Origin: Prasinococcaceae sp. CCMP 1430
Taxonomy: Eukaryota > Prasinodermophyta > Palmophyllophyceae > Prasinococcales > Prasinococcaceae
Assembly: GCA_013416795.1 (NCBI GenBank)
Contig: RQSC01000028.1
Location: 276,480-340,479 of the forward strand
Direction of reading: 5' to 3'
Length of the DNA stretch: 64,000 nt
The position numbers and the translations under genes were made by a program. The notes under the pieces are model-generated. The model was not told the origin of the DNA and did no database searches. It saw nothing but the letters and a program-made list of their open reading frames with translations. Position 1 is the stretch's first letter; each line of letters starts with the position of its first letter. Positions 59,957 to 64,000 of this stretch are shown here, piece after piece.

Positions 59957-62509
59957 TTACGGCGACGGCGATTCGTCGTCTGAACCTCCGTCGCTGCCCT
60001 GAGAGTCTCCATCGCCATCGCCATCGCCCGAGTCTCCTTCGCCGCTGTCACCACCAGTCTCCATGTCGCCGACGCCACCCGCGTCCGCGCCGGCGGCCGC
60101 CTCCGCGCCGGCGTCGCCGCCGGGCACGTCATCGTTGTCGTCTAGTGCGTCAAGGTCGACGATGGGATACTCGCGATCCTCGTCAAGACCGTGCGTGTCC
60201 TCTTCGAATGCCATTTCGATTTCTTGCTGCTCGGCATCCTCGCCGCCACATGCGCCCGCGCCCGCGCCCTGCTCGTCTTCCTCATCGTGGCCTTCACCGT
60301 CGCTGTCCGAATCGCCATCCATAACGTCGTGTGCGGCAGGCATAAGGTCGACAGTCAGGCCCATGCCTCCTGCGTCGTCATCATCGTCGTCGCTCTCGTC
60401 ACTCGCGAACTCGGCGTCTTGGAACTCTTGGCCTGGCAGTCCTCTGCCGTACATTCCCATCGGCATCATGCCGAGCTCAGGCATAGGCACAGGCAGTCCA
60501 CCGCAGGCCTGCGCGAAGTTGAAAGCCCTGCCGGCGCTCAAAGCGGTCTTGTCCAGCGAGAGCGCGGCCGAGTGCAGCGACTTCCAGCCCCCAGCGTGGA
60601 CGCGCAACATCTCGCGTATGGCTGCGGCGCAGGCAGCAGAGGGCGGGCCTGCGTCAAGCGGCGGGGGCACCTTGCCCAGCAGGGCCTCGACGCACGCGTC
60701 AGTGCTGGCCGCGAGGGCCTTGAGATTGTAGCCCCCCTCCATCAGTACGACCACCTTCCCGCCCGTGACCGGCATGAGCTGCCACAGCATGTGTGCGTAG
60801 CCCTTGGGGGTCACGTCGCAGCCGCCGAGCGGGTCGTCCCGCGCGGCATCAAAGCCCGCACTCACGATGGTGATGTCTGGCTGGAACTCGTAGCACACCG
60901 GCAGCAAGCACGTCTGGAGCGCCGTGATGTAGTCGGCATCACCGGCACCTCCCGTCGGCCACGCTAGGTTGATGTTGTAGAACGTCCCTTCGCCCTCGCC
61001 GCGGCTGCTGGCTGCTCCTGTGCCGGGGTAAAACTGCCCTCCATCGAATCGATGCATGGATACCACGAGCACAGAATTGTCGTCCTTGAAAATGTCCTGC
61101 GTGCCGTTGCAATGATGCACATCCCAGTCGAGGATCAGCACGCGCTTGCAGCCTGCCGCCTGCGCGGCGCGCGCGGCGACGGCCGCGTTGTTGAACAGGC
61201 AGAATCCCATCGACTTGGCCTGCTCCGCGTGGTGCCCTGGGGGGCGCACGAGCGCCACCGCAGAGGGCGCATCGCCGTGCGCCACGGCCTGCGCAGCTCC
61301 GGCGGCCGCACCCGCCGCGAGCCGCGCGGCCAGCGGACTGTGCTCGTTGGCGAAAGTATCGGCCGTCAGATACGTGACCTGGGGCGGCGTGCCTATCATC
61401 TCATCCCCGTCTCCCTGAGCGCCCCCCGGCGTTTGCTGCTGCTCTGGCTGCTCGGACTGCGGCTGCGCGTTCAAATTGGCATCGGCGCCTTGTGCTGGCT
61501 TGTCGTCAGGACCGTCCTCGCCAGGAGCCACTGTGACAGTGTTGAGCTCGGCCAAGGCGCCTTCGGGTTGTTCGGCGGTCTCGGGGGTGACGAGAATGAC
61601 CCCATTCGCGCGGGCCTCCGTCCCGCCGCCGGCCGCGTCGCCCTCGGTTTCGGTTTTCGGGACCGGCGGCGGGTGGGCAATCGCTCCGATTTTGTCCACA
61701 AGCTCCTCTGTGTGGACGGCTAGCAACTCTCCGCGCGAGGCTTCGCGCGGCTTCAGGTAGTGCATGCGCTCGAGGAGTCCCCGTTCCGCGAGGCTCCCCA
61801 CCGCGGCGCGCAGGCGATCCGGACGCTCGGGGTGCACGCCGCCCATCGCACCCTCGTCTTTCCGCTCGTCGTGAAGCAACATGCGCGCGTCGTACGTCAC
61901 CAGCGGGCACGACACCGGGAGCTCTGCATCGGGGATGGCGGCGTCGAGCTCGAATGCGGACGTGCCGGCACCCGGCGGCGCCTCGCCGCGCACGCTCCCG
62001 CACGCGTTGCATTTGGGCTCTTCCGCGGGGGTTTGTGGGCGCTCCGATTCCTCGGCCGGAGAGGCCGCGGCCAGGGCAGCGTCGAGCTCCGTGTGGAGTC
62101 TGTCCGCGGCCTCTTCGTCAGTGAGCAGCTCGCCGTCGTCCCCGCGCGAGAGGCCGGCGTTGATGTCGTAGGTGAGACGGAGCACGTATTTGAGCCCCGG
62201 CGGGTCCGTGCGGTTTGCGTCGGTGCAGTTTCGGCACGTCCATCGCTTGCGGAGCGAGAGGAGCGCGCTGAGCTTGGGCTGCGCGGCGAGGAGCCGCAAC
62301 TCGTGCTCGGTGGGCGGCGAGGGTTCGTCGTCGGACGGAATGTCGCCCTCTTCGACCAGGCCGCCGGCGTGCTCCTCCGAGCCGGCGCTCGCGCTCGCGG
62401 GGCGCGCGCCATCCCCCGCCACCGCGCCGTCGCCCGGCGCACCATCGACGGGCAATTCCTCGAGAGGGTCCCGCCCCGCCTCCCCGTCCGCCGGCCGTGC
62501 CTCCTCCAC
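59957..62509 (-). CDS. Class II histone deacetylase with unusual split zinc finger
   Basis: Open frame of about 850 codons; no in-frame ATG at its 5' end, so a first exon is probably missing. Acidic leader, then WTCRNCTDAN and, about 80 residues on, CNACGS, together like a RanBP2-type zinc finger as in plant HDA15. The deacetylase domain begins VTYDARMLLHDERKDEG. Catalytic parts are intact: RPPGHHAEQAKSMGFCLFNN (two His), LILDWDVHHCNGTQDIF (zinc Asp and His), SAGFDAARDDPLGG (second Asp) and LMEGGYNL (Tyr). The C-terminal 170 residues are highly acidic (Asp/Glu runs, Gly). Class II HDACs remove acetyl groups from histones or tubulin. Convergent with the small unknown gene. Confidence 0.92.
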   Translation of the reverse strand: MEEARPADGEAGRDPLEELPVDGAPGDGAVAGDGARPASASAGSEEHAGGLVEEGDIPSDDEPSPPTEHELRLLAAQPKLSALLSLRKRWTCRNCTDANRTDPPGLKYVLRLTYDINAGLSRGDDGELLTDEEAADRLHTELDAALAAASPAEESERPQTPAEEPKCNACGSVRGEAPPGAGTSAFELDAAIPDAELPVSCPLVTYDARMLLHDERKDEGAMGGVHPERPDRLRAAVGSLAERGLLERMHYLKPREASRGELLAVHTEELVDKIGAIAHPPPVPKTETEGDAAGGGTEARANGVILVTPETAEQPEGALAELNTVTVAPGEDGPDDKPAQGADANLNAQPQSEQPEQQQTPGGAQGDGDEMIGTPPQVTYLTADTFANEHSPLAARLAAGAAAGAAQAVAHGDAPSAVALVRPPGHHAEQAKSMGFCLFNNAAVAARAAQAAGCKRVLILDWDVHHCNGTQDIFKDDNSVLVVSMHRFDGGQFYPGTGAASSRGEGEGTFYNINLAWPTGGAGDADYITALQTCLLPVCYEFQPDITIVSAGFDAARDDPLGGCDVTPKGYAHMLWQLMPVTGGKVVVLMEGGYNLKALAASTDACVEALLGKVPPPLDAGPPSAACAAAIREMLRVHAGGWKSLHSAALSLDKTALSAGRAFNFAQACGGLPVPMPELGMMPMGMYGRGLPGQEFQDAEFASDESDDDDDDAGGMGLTVDLMPAAHDVMDGDSDSDGEGHDEEDEQGAGAGACGGEDAEQQEIEMAFEEDTHGLDEDREYPIVDLDALDDNDDVPGGDAGAEAAAGADAGGVGDMETGGDSGEGDSGDGDGDGDSQGSDGGSDDESPSP

Positions 62510-62872
62510 CCCGTCTCCCGCGGCGGCGGCGGCGGTGTCTGGCGCCGCGGCAGCGCGCGCCGGTGCGGCGCCCCTCGGACGCCCTCTCGCAACGCGGGGC
62601 GCTCGCTCGCTCGCTCGCTCGCTCGCTCGCGCGCACTTTGGTGCTGCTCACCCCACACGTGGAATCTACTGCAGCTGGCGGAAGGAATGAATGCTCGTGC
62701 TTTGCTTTCGTGCATCCGTTTGCTGATGATTTTCAGACTTCCCGCGAGTGGATCCAAATTGGGTTAGGTCGCGCACTGGTATCGCGCCGCGCGCCGCGCG
62801 CGGCTCGCGGCGCTCGCTCTCGCGCGGCCCGTCGTGCCCTGGTATCGTCGCGCCGCGTGTCCCGCGGCCGCG
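62510..62872. other. Intergenic region HDAC / gluconokinase, with (GCTC)n repeat
   Basis: About 360 bp between two minus-strand genes. It contains the tetranucleotide repeat listed separately and an AT-richer patch at 62680-62760. The HDAC's missing first exon may be here or beyond. Confidence 0.35.
62601..62629 (+). repeat. (GCTC)7 tetranucleotide repeat
   Basis: About seven GCTC units, upstream of the HDAC reading frame on the coding (minus) strand as GAGC. Confidence 0.92.
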
Positions 62873-63373
62873 TCAGCGGCGGGCGCGCGCGGCGTCCGCG
62901 ATGGCTCTGGCGACAGCGAAGGGCGGCTGAGCGCCGTCCACCTCCACGAAGTCGGAGCTCGGGACCGCGCCGCCCGCGGGGAGTTGGAGCGTTTCAAGCT
63001 GGGACTGGAGCAGCCCCGGCGGCATGAACGCGTGCTCGCGAGCCCCGACCCTCCGCCGCAGCTCGCCGGAGGGCACACGAAGGTGCACGAACAGCGCGCC
63101 GCCGCCGCCGCGCTCGGCGGCGGCGGCTGCGAGGCGCGCCCGGTAGAGCGGCGTGAGCGCGGAGCACGCGCACACGCACGGCGCCCGCTCCGCCGCCTCG
63201 GCCCCCACTCGATCCAGCCAGGGCAGCCTGTCCTCGTCCCTGAGCGGCAGCCCCGCGCGCATTCGCTCCACGTTTGCCTGCGGGTGCAGGTCGTCGGCGT
63301 CGAGGAAGGCGCGGCCGAGCGCGGCTGCGGCGGCGGCGCCGGCCGTCGTTTTCCCCGCGCCGCACACCCCCAT
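62873..63373 (-). CDS. IDNK: Gluconokinase (GntK family)
   Basis: 166 aa from ATG 63373; the frame stays open a little further upstream. Motifs: MGVCGAGKTTAG (P-loop; usual form is GVSGSGKST), FLDADDLHPQANVERMRAGL followed by PLRDEDRLPWL, CSALTPLYRARL and HAFMPPGLLQSQLETLQLP, all standard for gluconokinase. It phosphorylates gluconate to 6-phosphogluconate for the pentose phosphate pathway in the cytosol. Length is close to bacterial and animal homologues (about 170-185). The initiation codons on this strand and a plus frame at 63372 nearly coincide. No targeting peptide is obvious. Confidence 0.92.
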   Translation of the reverse strand: MGVCGAGKTTAGAAAAAALGRAFLDADDLHPQANVERMRAGLPLRDEDRLPWLDRVGAEAAERAPCVCACSALTPLYRARLAAAAAERGGGGALFVHLRVPSGELRRRVGAREHAFMPPGLLQSQLETLQLPAGGAVPSSDFVEVDGAQPPFAVARAIADAARARR

Positions 63374-63418
63374 GACGACCACGACGGCCGCGCCTCGCCC
63401 CTCCGCGCCGCCCGCGCG

Positions 63419-64000
63419 AAGCGGCCATCAAAAGTGCCCACAAAACGCAAGCCTGCCGCGAAGCCGAAGCCTGCCGCGAAGCCGAAGCGCCAGCCGAAGC
63501 CTCCGCCGCCGCCCTCGGAGCGCCAGCTTCTGCTGGAGCGCCTGCGCGAGTTGTCCGAGGAACACTATCAACGCGCGAGGGCGAACAAGCGCTCCATCAG
63601 GGACCTCAAAGTGAAAATCGCGGCCTGCGAGATGGCCGCCATGGGGCCGAAGCCCAAGCCCGACAAAGAGATTGTGTTGCCGCCGGTCGTTCAGCCCATC
63701 GCGATGCAGCCCATCGCGATGGAGCCCAAACCCACGGACACGGAGGCAGTTGCCAGGGGCGGATTCGTGCNCCGCGCGCCGCAGCGCCGCCGGCGCGGAG
63801 GGCACGCGCGGGGAGGCGCGCGGGGAGGGAGCGAGAAGCTCCCTGAGGCGCAGGAGCGCGCGGGTAGCCGGCCTCGCGGAGGGGAAACAAAGGGACGTTG
63901 CGCCCACCCCCGCGCCGCGGCCATGCGGTGCTGCCAGCTGCTGCAGTCGCAGCCGAGCGCCCTGCCGGGCACGCGTGCGGCGCGCGCTGGGGGGCGCGCG
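63419..64000 (+). CDS. Partial Lys/Pro-rich open frame running off the right edge
   Basis: Open to the window end with no stop (one N at 63771). It begins KRPSKVPTKRKPAAKPKP with a repeated AAKPKP unit, like histone H1-type tails, then a helix ERQLLLERLRELSEEHYQRA and RANKRSIRDLKVKIAACEMA, then QPIAMQPIAMEPKPTD. This is far more protein-like than the opposite strand. There is no in-frame ATG before 63632, so an upstream exon or a later start is needed. Could be a nuclear or DNA-binding protein; no family assigned. Confidence 0.42.

Overview
This window is nuclear DNA from a GC-rich, intron-containing eukaryote, most likely a marine microalga; a haptophyte or similar is my guess. Evidence: spliceosomal introns (mostly GTGCGY/GTGAGY...CAG) interrupt genes for TFIID, splicing, ribosome, proteasome and peroxisome proteins. 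There are plant/algal-type genes (AP2 domains, an EREX-type PX protein, a SERGT-like glycosyltransferase). Several secretory sulfotransferases suggest an organism that makes sulfated surface glycans. A TTAGGG array is present. No bacterial operon signals, rRNA, convincing tRNA, CRISPR array or transposon was seen. The exact lineage cannot be fixed from the window alone.

Layout, left to right. 0.7-6.3 kb: TMEM184-like membrane protein, TAF7 (minus), and a secretory sulfotransferase with a ShK-like domain. 6.4-10 kb: PEX22-like (minus), a small coiled-coil membrane protein, and phosphatidylinositol synthase (minus, several introns). 10.1-18.6 kb: telomere-type repeat, topoisomerase III alpha, second sulfotransferase (minus), a 49-G tract, a DHHC palmitoyltransferase, proteasome beta5 (minus) with a PIP-box-like exon upstream, and a small coiled-coil gene. 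18.8-26.4 kb: ADF/cofilin (minus), a three-AP2-domain protein (minus), REX4-type exonuclease, and a KH-KH-polyQ-WW protein. 26.4-31 kb: ZIP-like transporter (minus), third sulfotransferase, BUD23. 31.3-39.2 kb: eIF1 (minus), eL6, SERGT-like glycosyltransferase, SEH1-like WD40 protein, GT92-like glycosyltransferase. 39.2-47.5 kb: PRP22/DHX8 (minus), NOP12/RBM34, EREX-like PX protein (minus). 47.5-64 kb: a gene-poor stretch, a large unrecognised protein, DDX3/DED1 (minus), a coiled-coil protein (minus), scramblase (minus), a small unknown gene, class II histone deacetylase (minus), gluconokinase (minus), and an open frame running off the right edge.

Genes are dense, often in divergent pairs with only 150-700 bp between start codons (TAF7/sulfotransferase, PIS/TOP3, beta5/coiled-coil, AP2/REX4, ZIP/sulfotransferase, eIF1/eL6, PRP22/NOP12), so bidirectional promoters are likely common. 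Two themes recur. One is gene expression and ribosome assembly: TAF7, SUI1/eIF1, eL6, BUD23, NOP12, REX4, PRP22, DDX3. The other is secretory glycan modification: three sulfotransferases, GT92-like, SERGT-like. The most unusual points are an eL6 frame that lacks its expected last exon and runs in frame into a secreted glycosyltransferase; a PIP-box exon upstream of the proteasome beta5 domain; an in-frame TAG between an RGG leader and the body of the DDX3 helicase; and a telomere-repeat tract in the PIS/TOP3 divergent promoter. All exon joins were made by eye from splice signals and family homology.
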